From Bryoerythrophyllum caledonicum (lineage: Eukaryota > Streptophyta > Bryopsida > Pottiales > Pottiaceae), in NCBI GenBank assembly GCA_963971425.1, contig OZ020515.1, positions 11,486,291-11,550,290 of the forward strand: 64,000 nucleotides of DNA. The letters are read 5' to 3'. The position numbers and the translations under genes were made by a program. The notes under the pieces are model-generated. The model was not told the origin of the DNA. It was given only the letters and a program-made list of their open reading frames with translations, and did not search any database. This document shows positions 21,113 to 33,684 of the stretch, piece after piece. The first letter of the stretch is position 1, and the number at the start of each line of letters is the position of its first letter.

Positions 21113-22009
21113 CTAGAGTCTCGGAAATTTTTCAGGGAAGCACGAGGAAGGAGTAGCTCCGCAAAACCTGGTGAGGAGGGGTTCAGGTCATAGGCACAAA
21201 CTAGATACACAAGGCAATGAGGGCTATTGGGCCTCATTGCAAATTCCTCTGTGTACCTTGTTTGTTGCTGAACGATGTTTCTATGATGTGGAGTGTGTTG
21301 GAAGGGATTGCAAGGTCTAGATCGTTTGTCATAAGCTTGTATGGGTTGCAAAGATCTAACACTAGTATGGGAGAGTAGATCTGAAGTGGGGCTCTATGTT
21401 GGCCCAGATCTAGTACTAGATCACGCATTACTCATGTCAACGCTTGCACAAACAAATCTAGATCTGAATACCATACCATTAGTTAGAAACACCACACCTA
21501 TCACCTCCTCAACTAGGATACAAGTACATGCACATGAAGAACAATCACTACCCACAATGCGCACGAGATCAAGGCCAAGTTACAAGATATAAGCACGGAG
21601 AGAAACACTCTCCAAACCCAGCTAAGTTCGCTATGTATATTTTGCACTTTGATATGTCACAACATTGTATTTACAAGGTTGCTAGGAATGCTCTAGTCAC
21701 CAGCGTTATTGCTATATACATGCCTGACCACCGTCTCAAGGAACCACAAAGCAACAGTTGTTGCAAGGGAAGACGCATACAAATGACAATATGCAGAGAA
21801 GCACACAAACAACGTTGTCCTGATGGAAATTCTTCCATTATGTAGATATTAATATCAGTGTGGATATGTTTTGATTACAGCTAGCTGATAGATGAGGTCA
21901 AAAGGTTTGGTCGTGGTGAGAACCACGGTTTGAGGATTTGGGCAAGTGTTAGCATGTAGGTGCTGCACCGCTCTTGTCACTGCTCACGGGGGTAGGTAGC
22001 GGGTTGACT

Positions 22010-22150
22010 GGTATTTTTTTTTCCTGCTTCACTAGCGAGTCAAACCATGGGCCGCCCAACCACTCGACGGGCTCGATCGGGTTCGAACCCGGACCGGCGG
22101 TAGCCACTGACCACGACATTTCCAGCCAACCAAGTTCATGACTTGGCGAT
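22010..22150 (-). mobile_element. Possible tRNA-derived SINE in the LINE-1 5' UTR
   Basis: On the minus strand a D-arm-like GTGGTCAGTGGCTACC is followed by a perfect pol III B box GGGTTCGAACCC. The sequence ends in an A9 run (T run at 22013-22022 on the plus strand). Spacing between the boxes is shorter than in a tRNA, so this is a SINE-like call, not a tRNA gene. Confidence 0.4.
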
Positions 22151-23221
22151 CAGGTTGTGCGAATCAACACCTTTATACGTCCGTACCATCAGCTGTCTTA
22201 CGATAAGTTTTTTTTTTAATTTCGTTATTTTTTTTATTTTACTTATTTAGTTGGTTGGAAGGTCTAAGTTTTTAGTCTTCCAATGAATAAAAGACTAGGG
22301 CATTTTATATGGTTGAAAGTGGAAAGGATAAAAAAGTAATGAAGTACCTTGTGGGGTACTTTGGGTAGGGTGACGTGGGCTGGTGTGCCCACGTCCACTT
22401 GAGGTGGAAAAGGTTAGGGGGAAGATTCCTTAGTGAGTGTGTGTGTGCGGGGAGAGAGCAAGGGTTTGGAGCAGAACCTTGACTGTGTGTAATTCGTTGA
22501 GCTTGGATTTTATAGAATTGAAAATTTGTGATCTTGTTCCTTGTTTCAAGAGCTTTCCATACTCGTTTTAAATTTTGAATTCGGAGTTGTAGAGAAAAAG
22601 TTATTAAGGTTTTAATTCTATGAAAACCCAAGGCCATCCATTGAGGGGCATAGGTTTTGAGGAGCCACAACTTTTTTTGTAGTTCTCAATTTGATTTGAT
22701 ATTTTGACGGACTCTGCATCTCTATCTTAGCTTTCTAGGAAGATATTACAATTGAGATTTGGAGTTGTGAACAAGAAGTTATAGAGATCTTAATGAATAG
22801 GGGTAGGCAGAACCAAAGTTATGGACAACCGGTGAGGCGCGATTGCTGGTCACCGTGGGTTTGAATTTTAGGAGCCAATCTTTCGGACGGTTTCAGCTTG
22901 CAGTCTGGCCGTCCCGTTTTACCCGTCCGAGGCCGTGGGTTCTTATCACCTTACCTTTACCCTTAACCCGTTTAGAGCCACCACAGGATAAGCCAATGGG
23001 AAGCTATTTGAAGAGTCGAAGAGATGAAGATATGAAGATTTGAAGAACAGAAGAATTGAAGACACGACTGGACTCTCCTGCCATCTATTCCGGTTGCAGC
23101 CAGATTCCCCGTGAATTCTCAAAGCGCTCCTCTCTCTACACGACAACGTCACGTGGAGAACCACACACGGATGATCGCTTGGACTCCGGTGCGCACTCCC
23201 GGAGAACCTACGACATCAACA

Positions 23222-23660
23222 ACACAACAAAGTCAACACTCCGAGATCAAGCAAGACGTCACCGAATGTACAGCACCGAACACTCAAGACAACGCCACAA
23301 AATCATCTTCCTTAGTCAAGGTAAACACTCCCACTCCCTTACTAATCAATATCTGTTTCCTCCCCCTTTTCACCAGGAAAGACTGCAACCTCTACTGCCG
23401 AGCAACAAGCAACAAAAGAACACGAAGACGAACCCAACAAAGTCAACAGCGAAGTCAACACCCCGTGATCAAGCAAGACGTCACCGAATGCACAGCACCG
23501 AACACTCAAGACAACGCCACAAGATCATCCTCCTCGGTCAAGGTAAGCACTCTCACTCCCCTACTAATCATTCTCTGTTTTCTCTCAGTTTTCACTAAAA
23601 AAGACTGCAACCTCTACTGCCAAGCAACAAGCAGCAAAAGAACACAAAGACGAAGAGTAC
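23222..23660 (+). repeat. Tandem ~219-bp duplication in the LINE-1 5' UTR
   Basis: Two head-to-tail units (about 23222-23440 and 23441-23660) share ATCAAGCAAGACGTCACCGA, CAAGACAACGCCACAA, GTCAAGGTAA and AAGACTGCAACCTCTACTGC. They resemble promoter monomers seen at the 5' ends of some LINEs; each includes a splice-donor-like AAGGTAA. Confidence 0.8.
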
Positions 23661-25576
23661 ATGAGCTAACAAGAAGAAAAACAACAAAGCAACAACAGAC
23701 CAACAACAGTGCGCAGCCTCAATTCGGAACAACAACACCAACATACACCAAGACCAACACTAATCAGCAGCAACAACAAAGGCCGCAGCAACAACAAAAG
23801 CTGCAACTACTAACACCACACAACGAAATCCAGCACCAACATCAAGAAACAACAACACCAACCACATACTACCGCCATGAAGATCAAGATCCTAGATCAA
23901 ATTCAGGACACATATCGATTATCACTCTAGCCACCAAGACATCACAACGCACCTTGATTGTGTTGTGCTGGCAACAAAGTCAAGATCAAGACTAGACGAA
24001 ACCCTAACGCCAAAGTCCCTGAAAAAGACCAAGTAAAGACAACAAGAAATTCAGATCTAAAATCTAACCGTCAAGATCAAATCGTACGACCAGCACCAAC
24101 ATACAACCCTAGCCGCCAGCAAGATGTGAGCGAAATGCATCTAACAACAACAGACAAATTCATCACATTCCAAGAACACTCCAAAAGGTATAAAACACAC
24201 CTACATTTCTTGAAGAAATCCTCTTCCTCTCGATCGCCCCATGCTATCTCTGCTACTTATACTCTCTCTTGGAAGAGCGCGATCCCACTCCAGGGAAACA
24301 TAGCCCAACGTATCCAGCGTCCACAGGAGCAACACGAGGCGCCCTCTTCCGCCAAGCAGCGCGCCCCAGCCAAGAGACGTCACTGCGGAGATAGCACCCA
24401 ACTGGACGACCCCACATCTATCGAGCAGCAAACATCAAGGGAGAAGCGCCGCTGTATCCCACCGAGCTGCAACACCAACTAGAGATCAACAGCTGCCATC
24501 AGCCAAGATCCAACGCACTCCTATACTAGAGAGAATCAGCGCAAGAGACCAAGCAAGCCGAAGCGCACAAGCAAGAAACAGTACATACAATTGAAGAGGA
24601 CGGACCCCAGCCAAAGACACGTAGTGACAAAGAGAAGACGAACACTTCAGGAGAGCTGCAATCAACCGCAAGAAACCGACGCCAGAACGAACGATTGCAA
24701 GAAAACCAACCAAGCCGCAGCACACAAGCAAGAGACATCGCATACTAGTCAAGAGGAAGGACCCCAGCCAAAGACGTGCAGCAGCGGTGAGAAGACGAGA
24801 ACTACCGAAGAACAACAATCAACTGCATGAACACGACGGCAGGCCGCCGAATCCGAAGCATCCGCCCCCCATACCCAGAAACCTGACGCCTAGTCCAGAA
24901 ACTGAGCCCGTAAGAGCGGGAATCGCACTCGGGACTCCAACGCGTCACCACAGCGCCACCAACGGGAAAACGAAGGTGCCATCAATAGACCTAAAGGAAG
25001 AAGAAGACGGCGACAGAAGCCTAGGAGAAGAAAAGAAGAACTGCGTGCCAGCCCCACCACTCCACCACGTTGGCGTTACCCTAAACTCAGCTCACAGAAG
25101 GTTGTGGAAGGTAGCCAAGTCATACGACCACAACGACTCAACTCCAGGTAACTTTGGTAACCAGGAGACTACGCATTTAGGTCACAGTTCGCTCTCACTT
25201 CCTTCACAGCTTGTTAGTTTTTCTTATCACTGGGTTTATTATAAACCTATTGTCACTCACACAAGTCTTAATATCAAATCTACTTACTAGGAGAGGTGCC
25301 CATTTTTTTGGCACCTCTCATGCGTGTGTATGGGTAAAAGTCACTAATTACCACTATCTTAGCCCCTCTCAATTAGAACTCTTAGAAAACAAGGGTCAAG
25401 TCAATTGCTTGCATATCATCTATCTATGTATTGCATACCCCTTCTTGATCACATTAGCTCCAACAAGCTCTCAATACATATTGAGGGAAGGAGCTAAAGA
25501 CAAGGGGATAAGGAGAAATACTGTAATAAACATCTACAATATTCTTGGAAAAATCCTTGCTTTTGATATTTACAAC
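23661..25576 (+). other. LINE-1 5' UTR, CAA/AAC-rich
   Basis: Low-complexity, A- and C-rich sequence with overlapping long open frames (for example to 24482 and 25290). They look like composition effects rather than genes: they are Gln/Thr/Asn/Ser-rich, lack domains, and LINE-2 has no counterpart. Confidence 0.5.
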
Positions 25577-26962
25577 ATGGCTCAAACTACTACTATCCCA
25601 TCAAAAAAATTGTTTGTTGAAGTAGTTGAGAAAAACACACATGTCATGATTGAATCGCAAAATGCTATGGTTGTTGCAAGTACCTCCCATAAAAAGGTGA
25701 AGGCAACAAGTTTGCCTCACACCAAATACAGGTTAGGGTTCAATACGATGAATATTCTTGCAAAAAATAGAGGGAGTCCAAAAACTCCTATAATTGCCTT
25801 AGAAGAACTAGTGAAAAATGGCTTAAATCAAAAAGAAGCAGCTGAAAGCTTTGAAGCTATGCCCTCTTACCCATTTGTTCCTCAAGAAGAATGGATCTCA
25901 CAAAGATCCGATGGGAAGGATGGTAACCACTTTAATCTCACCCAACTTCCAAGTGAAGTTGAGGTAGATGGAGATGGCTTTGCCTTGGATTACCAAGTTT
26001 CAATTCACTTTGAACTTGGTGATCAAACATGGACAAAAGAGGTTGTATTAGACATGACAAAAGCAAGGCTAAAAAACATGGGAATTTCCCTTGGTACCCG
26101 GATTGGGGAACCAATAGCCATCTTTTGTTATCATCAGTTCGAGAAATGGAGTGGAGTCATTAAATTGTATCTAAAAAATCCTGAAAAGGACGGAAAAGGG
26201 CTATTACAAGGGTTAAGACCCTTCATTCTCACTTTGAATGAAGGAATTCCCCACATAGAGAAAGTATGCAAATCATACGACGCCTTGGCCTTTTCACACC
26301 TCCTTTTAGTGAAAATTTCTGGCCCTAGTCTTGTCAATAAAGAACTATATGACTTGCACGCCGAGATTGTGAGAGATGGTTTCAAAAGAGAATATGACTT
26401 TGAAGAAACATGGGTAGGAAAGAAAGGGTTTTTTGAATTTGCATGGGTCAGAACTCCCTCCCCAATGCAAGCGGCCAAAGTAAAGGACTACAAAGTCTCA
26501 TTTGATAATGAGATCTTTGTGCCGGTCTTTGCTACCCGGAAGATGGATGAGGATGAGATCGCAAAAAAGAATTGTTTAATCGTCATTGCAAAAAATCTCA
26601 ACAAAACAAAAAGTGAAAAAGAAATAGTGGATGGGATCAAGTCTGTACTCGGAGAAGAGAATGTGGTCGATACATTCTTCAAACTCGAACATGGCCGACA
26701 TGTAGGGACTTGCAACATCGAGTATCTAAATGCAACAGTATATAAAAAATATGTCAAACAAAACAAAAAACTACATGGCAAGTACATTATGTTTACCCCC
26801 CACCCCAAAAGCTTGGATGGTAGTAACAAACCTAGTGCGGACGAGCTAAACATATTAGGATTTACGGATGTTAACTCGGCTGTAGCAAACGCAGTAATTG
26901 CCATGGAAATGGCCCAAACAAAAATAATGGCATCACCCTACAACAACTCCAAAGAGAAATGA
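25577..26962 (+). CDS. LINE-1 ORF1 protein with RRM-like segment
   Basis: 461 residues from the ATG at MAQTTTIPSKK; the frame is open further upstream. It is homologous to ORF1 of LINE-2: shared features are the LG-(R/K)-(I/L)--PIAI segment, GLRPFIL/GIRPFIL, KVCKxY, and the tail F(T/A)PH--SL(D/E)G followed by a GF-D(V/I)N(S/T)A motif. Residues about 330-410 suggest an RRM fold: a beta strand CLIVIAKNLNK (RNP2-like) and GRHVGTCNIEYLN (RNP1-like). By analogy with other LINE ORF1 proteins it would bind element RNA. I do not recognise the N-terminal domain. It is intact here, unlike ORF2, and ends in ATGA overlapping the next small ORF. Confidence 0.75.
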   Translation: MAQTTTIPSKKLFVEVVEKNTHVMIESQNAMVVASTSHKKVKATSLPHTKYRLGFNTMNILAKNRGSPKTPIIALEELVKNGLNQKEAAESFEAMPSYPFVPQEEWISQRSDGKDGNHFNLTQLPSEVEVDGDGFALDYQVSIHFELGDQTWTKEVVLDMTKARLKNMGISLGTRIGEPIAIFCYHQFEKWSGVIKLYLKNPEKDGKGLLQGLRPFILTLNEGIPHIEKVCKSYDALAFSHLLLVKISGPSLVNKELYDLHAEIVRDGFKREYDFEETWVGKKGFFEFAWVRTPSPMQAAKVKDYKVSFDNEIFVPVFATRKMDEDEIAKKNCLIVIAKNLNKTKSEKEIVDGIKSVLGEENVVDTFFKLEHGRHVGTCNIEYLNATVYKKYVKQNKKLHGKYIMFTPHPKSLDGSNKPSADELNILGFTDVNSAVANAVIAMEMAQTKIMASPYNNSKEK

Positions 26963-27156
26963 AGACCATGAAAGGAGAAATTGTGGAAGACGCAAGACAG
27001 TATGCGGACTTGGTGCAAGCAAATACGGTGAAATTCCTAAGAAGGGAAATATCTACTCTACGATCTCAACTCATTGCAACCATCATGGCAGCGGAAACTC
27101 AAGCATCGGAATGGGAGCAAAGAGTCATCGAAAACAAGATGGACACGTCAAACTAA
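26959..27156 (+). CDS. Small ORF after ORF1, coiled-coil-like
   Basis: 65 residues starting at the ATG of an ATGA overlap with the ORF1 stop. It is helical and rich in charged residues (DLVQANTVKFLRREISTLRS). In LINE-2 a comparable charged helical tail (EENNKKIREENKEYADMKSE) is part of ORF1 itself. This is therefore either a frameshifted C-terminus or a reinitiation product. Confidence 0.5.
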   Translation: MKTMKGEIVEDARQYADLVQANTVKFLRREISTLRSQLIATIMAAETQASEWEQRVIENKMDTSN

Positions 27157-27360
27157 TAACATCAAACAACACTACAACCAAAAACAATATAGTATATATA
27201 TATACTAAAATACATACTAAAAGCCAAAAAATATATAAAAATATAAATAAAAGAGAAGAAAACAAAATATAAATATAAATAAAAGAGAAGAAAAAATATA
27301 TATAAATATAAATAAAAGAGAAGAAAAAAATATCATAGTATATTTATATACTATAATATA
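27157..27360 (+). repeat. AT-rich short repeats before the CAA block
   Basis: AAAATATAAATATAAATAAAAG-type units are repeated three times, with TATATA runs. Two TAA codons at 27361-27366 close the frame of the following Gln block. Confidence 0.7.
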
Positions 27361-27900
<540 letters not shown>

Positions 27901-27987
27901 CTCCTCCCACTAGTAATCATAAACATTACTCACTGCAAACTATTAATTATACTTTGCAGAGACATAGAAACTAACCCGGGCCCAATG
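27901..27987 (+). other. 2A-type ribosome-skipping motif before ORF2
   Basis: In frame with the poly-Gln block, the sequence encodes a hydrophobic run (CKLLIILCR) followed by DIETNPGP (27961-27984) and Met-Pro. This matches the canonical DxExNPGP 2A consensus, where the ribosome skips the Gly-Pro bond. 2A motifs are known at the N-terminus of some non-LTR retrotransposon proteins. Here it would release the endonuclease/RT protein with an N-terminal Pro. There is no ATG between the TAA pair at 27361 and the motif, so how translation enters is unclear. Confidence 0.8.
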
Positions 27988-30232
27988 CCAAATGTCTTCC
28001 ACAACCATCCAAAAACACACAAACGATTATCAAAAATATATTTCATTTCGAATACTATAAAACTCCACCCCGGATATCAACACCTAGCATCTTCCTTTGC
28101 ACCTCTTCTAAAAAATAATCACATACTTCACCAAACTTATTCCACCCTCTACCCCAACATTTCCCGCTACATACATCAAAAAAACAACCACCCATCCACA
28201 CATATCTTATTCTCCATAATTACCACCCTCCACCCTTCAATAGACAAATGCAACAATATCACCAACCAACATTCTACCAACACAAACCCAACACATTGAA
28301 CAAGTATATTACTAAACACCCTATCCTCTCTACACAATCCCCCTGAAAGGCATATAGATACACTCCACCCATACACCAAATTCCTAGAGGAAAACCAACA
28401 CTTTTTTGAACACAAAACCTCTCTATACAATAACCTATATAACTTTATTCATAGCCAAACCCCACCCCCTTCCCCGATGAACTACAACTAAAATTTCCCT
28501 ACTTCCCGCACAATCTTATCCTTGAAGCTCTTAGATGCTTTGAACCAATTCATGCTTACACGCACCCCACCCCGACACCCGCCTACATTTCCCCTCCACT
28601 TTATAACCACAACAATATAGACAATAGAAACACATATATAACTACATGGAACACCTCAACGTTAAACATTGCTTTACCATGCATCCACAATCTAACCGCC
28701 CACACCAACACACCACCCGCCATAATTGCCATACAAGAAACTAAACTAACCGCTACTAAATCCACAAAATACATCCAAAAAACATTCCCCGATTATAAAC
28801 TTATATTTAATAACACTCATTCTCTCACACGATGCATCCAACAACGAAGGCCATATACACCGGCTAGAGGAGGTCTACTCATGCTCATACACCAATCATA
28901 TGCATTCCCCGGGAATATTACTAAAATCCCTACCCCGGCTAATATATCACCATATCTTCAAATTATTGAAATTACTAACCGACCCCTCCAACCATGGCTC
29001 ATTCTTCATCTATACATGCCCTCGCACATAAAAGAATCTAGGCTTATTCTGGAGATCCAAAATTCCATCACTTCACAAATAAATACACACATTAACCATA
29101 CAATAATACTTTGCGGAGACTTTAACTAAGATATCGCCCTTATTGCACGACAAAACGGAGGGGTTTTTACCCCCCCACTTGACATAGACTATTAATGGCA
29201 AAATTATACGGATGACCTAGAATTATATTTAATCCCAACCAATACACAATACTCTCGTCAAGGTGGACTTAATTACACACACACTAGCCTAATTGATGGA
29301 TTTTATATTAAAACACCTTACCGTACTTGATATACATCTATCACCAATACCACAACCAACTTAAACTCGGACCACTTTCCAATCCAACTCAATATACCTC
29401 ACAACACCCTTATAAGTAGACCTCCCACAACCATCAACTCAAATGATATTAAAATACTAAACCTCATCTCAGAAGAAAACCTTGATAACTTTAATACAAT
29501 ATTATTTGGAAAAAACTCACTACAAATAGACTCCCTTACGGATATTCTTTCTAACCACCAACACCTCACACACATACAATGGCAAGAAGCTTACACGACT
29601 ATTGACAAACTTATTAATGAAATTTCTACTATATTAGAAAAGACTTGTAAAGCGCCCCCGCTTCCACAACTCACACCTAGAACCTCGAAACAAGGAGGGT
29701 ATCTCCCGAGAAAACTAGCCAAAAAGTGGAAACAACATCTTGTCACATACCACACTATTCGTAAATCAATTTATATTGCTAAAACTAACCAAAATTGGCG
29801 AACCGACCCCATACTCTCCGAACTACAAAACCTTTGTCACCCTCAAATCCCACAAGTACCACTACCCAACACCCCTCACGAAGACTGGCTAAAAGACATT
29901 GCAATCATTGCAAAAGCTACCAACAAAGAAGCTTGGAAAATTACTACAAAATATGCAAGAGAATGTGTCAAAAAAGCCATTTCTAAGTATTGTCAATTAT
30001 ACGAAACTAGCCCAAAAAATATTAATAGAAAAGTCTTTAAAAATAACACAAACCTGCCACTAGATTGTATTTTAGATCAAAACAATAACATTCTAACGAG
30101 CCCAGATGACATCGCAAACGAAATACATTTTCAACAATCCATAAACAATAGACCATCCACCCCCCATGTCACTTCCAACCACAACATATATCTACATGCA
30201 CGTGCAGAGTTAGGCAATACCCCTGGCATGAT
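27985..30232 (+). pseudogene. LINE-1 ORF2 N-terminal part: APE-type endonuclease
   Basis: Following 2A, the frame encodes PNVFHNHPKTHKRLSK, aligned with LINE-2. Apurinic-endonuclease landmarks are TTWNTSTLN (about 28647), AIQETKLTAT (about 28730), LYMPSH (about 29013), LCGDFN (about 29112) and SLIDGFYI (about 29287). It is broken by TGA near 28300 (TGG in the homologue), TAA at about 29127 and TAA near 29192 (CAA in the homologue), plus frameshifts. The domain would nick target DNA. Downstream sequence to 30232 aligns with the LINE-2 linker (WQEAYTTIDKLINEIS, DDIANEI). Confidence 0.78.
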
Positions 30233-31539
30233 TTGGACGGATTTACCATTGATAAAAGAGGCGAATTAACAACACCTCTCCACACATATTATAACAGAGA
30301 CACATTCAACATGTGCCTAAAAAATTTGGGAACCAACAAAGGCCCCCGCCCGGACCATACACCTAACTCAATTCTAAAAAATATGCCCCCAAGATTCCAT
30401 GACCTTCTATCATTATTCATCCTTCATTGTTATAAACAAAAATCCATTCCTGCATCTTGGAAAACAAGTTTAACAATCTTATTATACAAAAAAGGCAACC
30501 CATCCGTGCTACCTAACCACCGACCTATTGCCTTAGCTAACACCATTTACAAATTATATACTAGCACACTAACATCAATATTATCGGCCTACCGGAAAAA
30601 ACACCAAATATTACACGAAAGCCAAGAAGGGTTTAGAGCCGAGAGAAGTACCATACGGCAACTTCAAACCCTCATTGCCGCTCTTGAAGATGCAAAATGC
30701 ACTAATAAAGACATTTACATACTCTACATTGACTTCAAAAACGCATTCGGTTCCATTGACCATCCTCGATTGCTAGCCATTATGAGCAATCTTGGGTACC
30801 TGGAAGACGCAGTCACATTGGTTGGCAATATATACTCCCGATCTACCACTACATACACTGGAGAATTCTTTGGTAATACACGCCCTATCCCCATCCAACG
30901 TGGTACCATCGAAGGCGATACATTGAGCCCATATCTCTTTATTATTTTTCTAGAACCTCTATTGAGATGGCTTCAAAGAGGTAATAATGGCTACACATTT
31001 GGCACCTCAAAAGTCACCATAAACTCGGCCGCATATGCCGACGATCTAGCGGCCATCTCCGGACGTCTTATATCACTCCAAATTCAATTAGATAAAATAG
31101 ACAAATTTTGTCTATGGACCGGAATGGAACTTGGGGTCCAAAAATGTGCCATAACTGGATGCCCAAACAAATCCAAAATAAATCCGACCGCCTTCAAAGC
31201 CTTTATCCAAGCTACCAATATCCACTATCGTAACCAATCAATTCTGGTTCTCAACCAAAACCAACCCTACATATACCTTGGAATAAACCTAGTCCCATCG
31301 TTAAAATGGAAAATTCAAATTCATGCTACTACTACAAAACTTATTAAACAATGCAATGAACTTACACTATGCCCGGCCACATTGCAACAAAAAATAAAAA
31401 TGATTGATACCGTCATACGTCCGGGTATCTCATATAGTTTCTATGCGGTCCCTTATTCCATGCCCGCCATAAACAAACTTGATAAAAAAATCATAGCCAT
31501 ACAAAAGAAAGTGTGCGGACTCCCTAATTGTACGCCCAA
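30233..31539 (+). pseudogene. LINE-1 ORF2 reverse transcriptase (split by LINE-2)
   Basis: An open frame with non-LTR RT motifs: SWKTSLTILLYKKG and RPIALANTIYKL, EGFRAERSTIRQL, motif A LYIDFKNAFGSIDH (about 30722), motif B QRGTIEGDTLSPYLF (about 30900) and motif C AYADDLAAI (about 31030) with both catalytic Asp. It is intact up to CGLPNCTP, where LINE-2 inserted. The same frame continues as NVITQLPHEIFG at 46631 once LINE-2 and one target duplication are left out. Confidence 0.88.
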
Positions 31540-33684
31540 GATATTGGTTCCATAGCAAAAACGATGGGTAGAGAGTGAGCTCCGCAATTCGTGGTGAGGG
31601 GAGGCACAAGGACTTAGTCTAGAATCTTGAAGGATGTGCAGTAAGAGGTTGCTGGCCTTACTGTGAGCCCACATTGTTCGAGATCTAGAAGTTGGTGAGG
31701 CTGGGGAGGCAGATCACTTGTTGGAAGAGCTCAGAACACCAGATCTGGAAGTTTAGAGGTATTGGACAAGTCTGTGAGATTGTTCTTTGCAAAGTTTGAA
31801 TCTGAAGCATGGGAAACTAGTGTTGTTGCACAGATCAGGACCCATAGACCTTCCACATCTCTAGATGTGACCAGACTGAGTGTAGTAAGATTGAGATCTG
31901 CGCCCACCACCTAGTCCTCGAACCTCCCTGATCCACGACCCAATCATACGAAGAGATTGAGCAACACAAGGAGCCAACAACGACAGTAGGACACATACAC
32001 TCAACCATTCCTTGGAGGCAATTTATGCGTCAACACTCACAGGCTATCTCTAACCTTCTTCACACCTTTCTGTTCTTACATTTATTAGGTATTATTACTT
32101 CCACATTATCACCATGGCCTCATAGGAAAATATATACTCTACAAAACAAAGCTAACATCATTTGTTTAAGGATCTTATGCACTAGATTTGAAGGGCAACG
32201 ACGCAGGAAAGCCTCAAGAGTCAAGCTCAACAAAACACAACATTCAGATCTGCCTCGAGACAGCCACAAAACAGCAAATCAGGTTGTTCCTATCCATCTC
32301 CATTTATTTTCTGTAATAGACTTTTTTGTATCTAGAAACACATTATACTTCACTACATCCACGCACATCAGCTGTAGTGTACCAAAACCTCAACAATACA
32401 CCACACATACACAGATCTGCACAAAAAACCTAACCCTAAACTACACTAAACTCATTCACACGCGGAAGCGCTCGCAAAAATTTTCAGATCTAGATCTACT
32501 TGTGCAGAATCAGCAAACTAGCAGACAGAAGCCACTCCGCGCGCAGCTACAAATAATCTGCGCCAAAAGCACAACCCTGTAGAACATCAGCAACAAAAAC
32601 AATCAACTTGGAGGTGATCAACGACAAAGGACCAGCAGTCAGGACACCACAGCACACTCGCAAGCTCACCAAGCGCGCAAGCAGACGAAAACAAGAACAT
32701 ATCAGGTGAGTAAAAACGCAAAACCCCCCATTTCTTTCACACTCGCACGCCACAGATCTCCTCACTCTCCACGTGATCTCACCTCCCCCCCCTCTACCCT
32801 CTCTCCCCACCCTACCTCTCCCTCTTTCCCTCTTCCCCTTCGCCCCGCCCCCCTCTCAAACCAATCACAGCTCCCCCTCCACCCTACCTCTCCAGTACAC
32901 ACAGGAAATTCACAGCCCCTCCCCTCTCGAAAATTCTCTGCACCCCCCACTCACTGAAGAACCTCAAACACATATCAGTAACCCCAACTCGACTAGAACC
33001 CGACTCCCTTCACAGACTCAGCTCTCATGAGTACCCCCCCCCATCCCCCCTCCTCGGCTCAAACTAGACTTCCCCGAACTCCACCCCCTGTTGACCTCCA
33101 TCGCACACAATCCCCCTGCTGCCTCCCTCGCACACAACCCCACTGCTCCTTCCCTGTCCAAACTACACTCCCCTCTCCACCCCGAATTGCCTCTCCCCCT
33201 CACAGTCTGAGTACCTCCCCTCCCTGGCCGAAAACCCTCCCTCTAAATACACCCCCTCACAGACTGAGTACCTCCCCTTCCCGGCTTAAAACACTCCCTC
33301 TCAATACAAGAACACCCCCACTCTGCTCACGAACCCTCCCTCACGGAACTCTTAATCCCTTCCCCCTGAATCTGCTCACGGAAAGACCCAACACAGTTTG
33401 TAGCTCCTCAGCCTCCCCTGGGAAGGCAAAACCCCAGCCCGCAGCGACCCCCCTTTTCGCAGCGACCTCCCCCGAGCCCAAACCCAACCTTCCCAGCGAC
33501 ACCAGAAACGGAGATAGCGACCTACCTAACCCCCCCTGCGACCCCCCCCATAGGCAATAGCGACCTACCTCTCTTCAAAAGAGAACCCCTTAACACCCAC
33601 AGAGAGCCTCCTCCCTCACATAACGACTTCCCCCCTCCCCATAGCGACCTTCCCCCCTCCCATTACCTCACAGTAGACAAACCA
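31540..33684 (+). other. LINE-2 5' UTR
   Basis: It starts GATATTGGTTCCATAGC and shares GAGCTCCGCAA and TGGTGAGG with the LINE-1 start. The second half (32760-33660) is strongly C-rich with repeated phrases (ACAGACTGAGTACCTCCCC, AGCGACC). Long frames here are composition effects. Confidence 0.6.

Noticed and set aside
22085-22125. A functional tRNA gene around GGGTTCGAACCC
   Set aside because: Box spacing is too short and no acceptor stem or full cloverleaf can be formed; a SINE-like remnant is more likely.
23056-25290. Overlapping frames of 160-290 codons as host genes
   Set aside because: They are Gln/Thr/Asn/Ser-rich, made of A/C-rich repeats including the 219-bp duplication, and sit in the LINE-1 5' UTR without counterpart in LINE-2.
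32547-33560. Minus- and plus-strand Pro/Ser/Arg-rich frames in the LINE-2 5' UTR
   Set aside because: C-rich low-complexity DNA gives open frames in several phases at once; no conserved motif.
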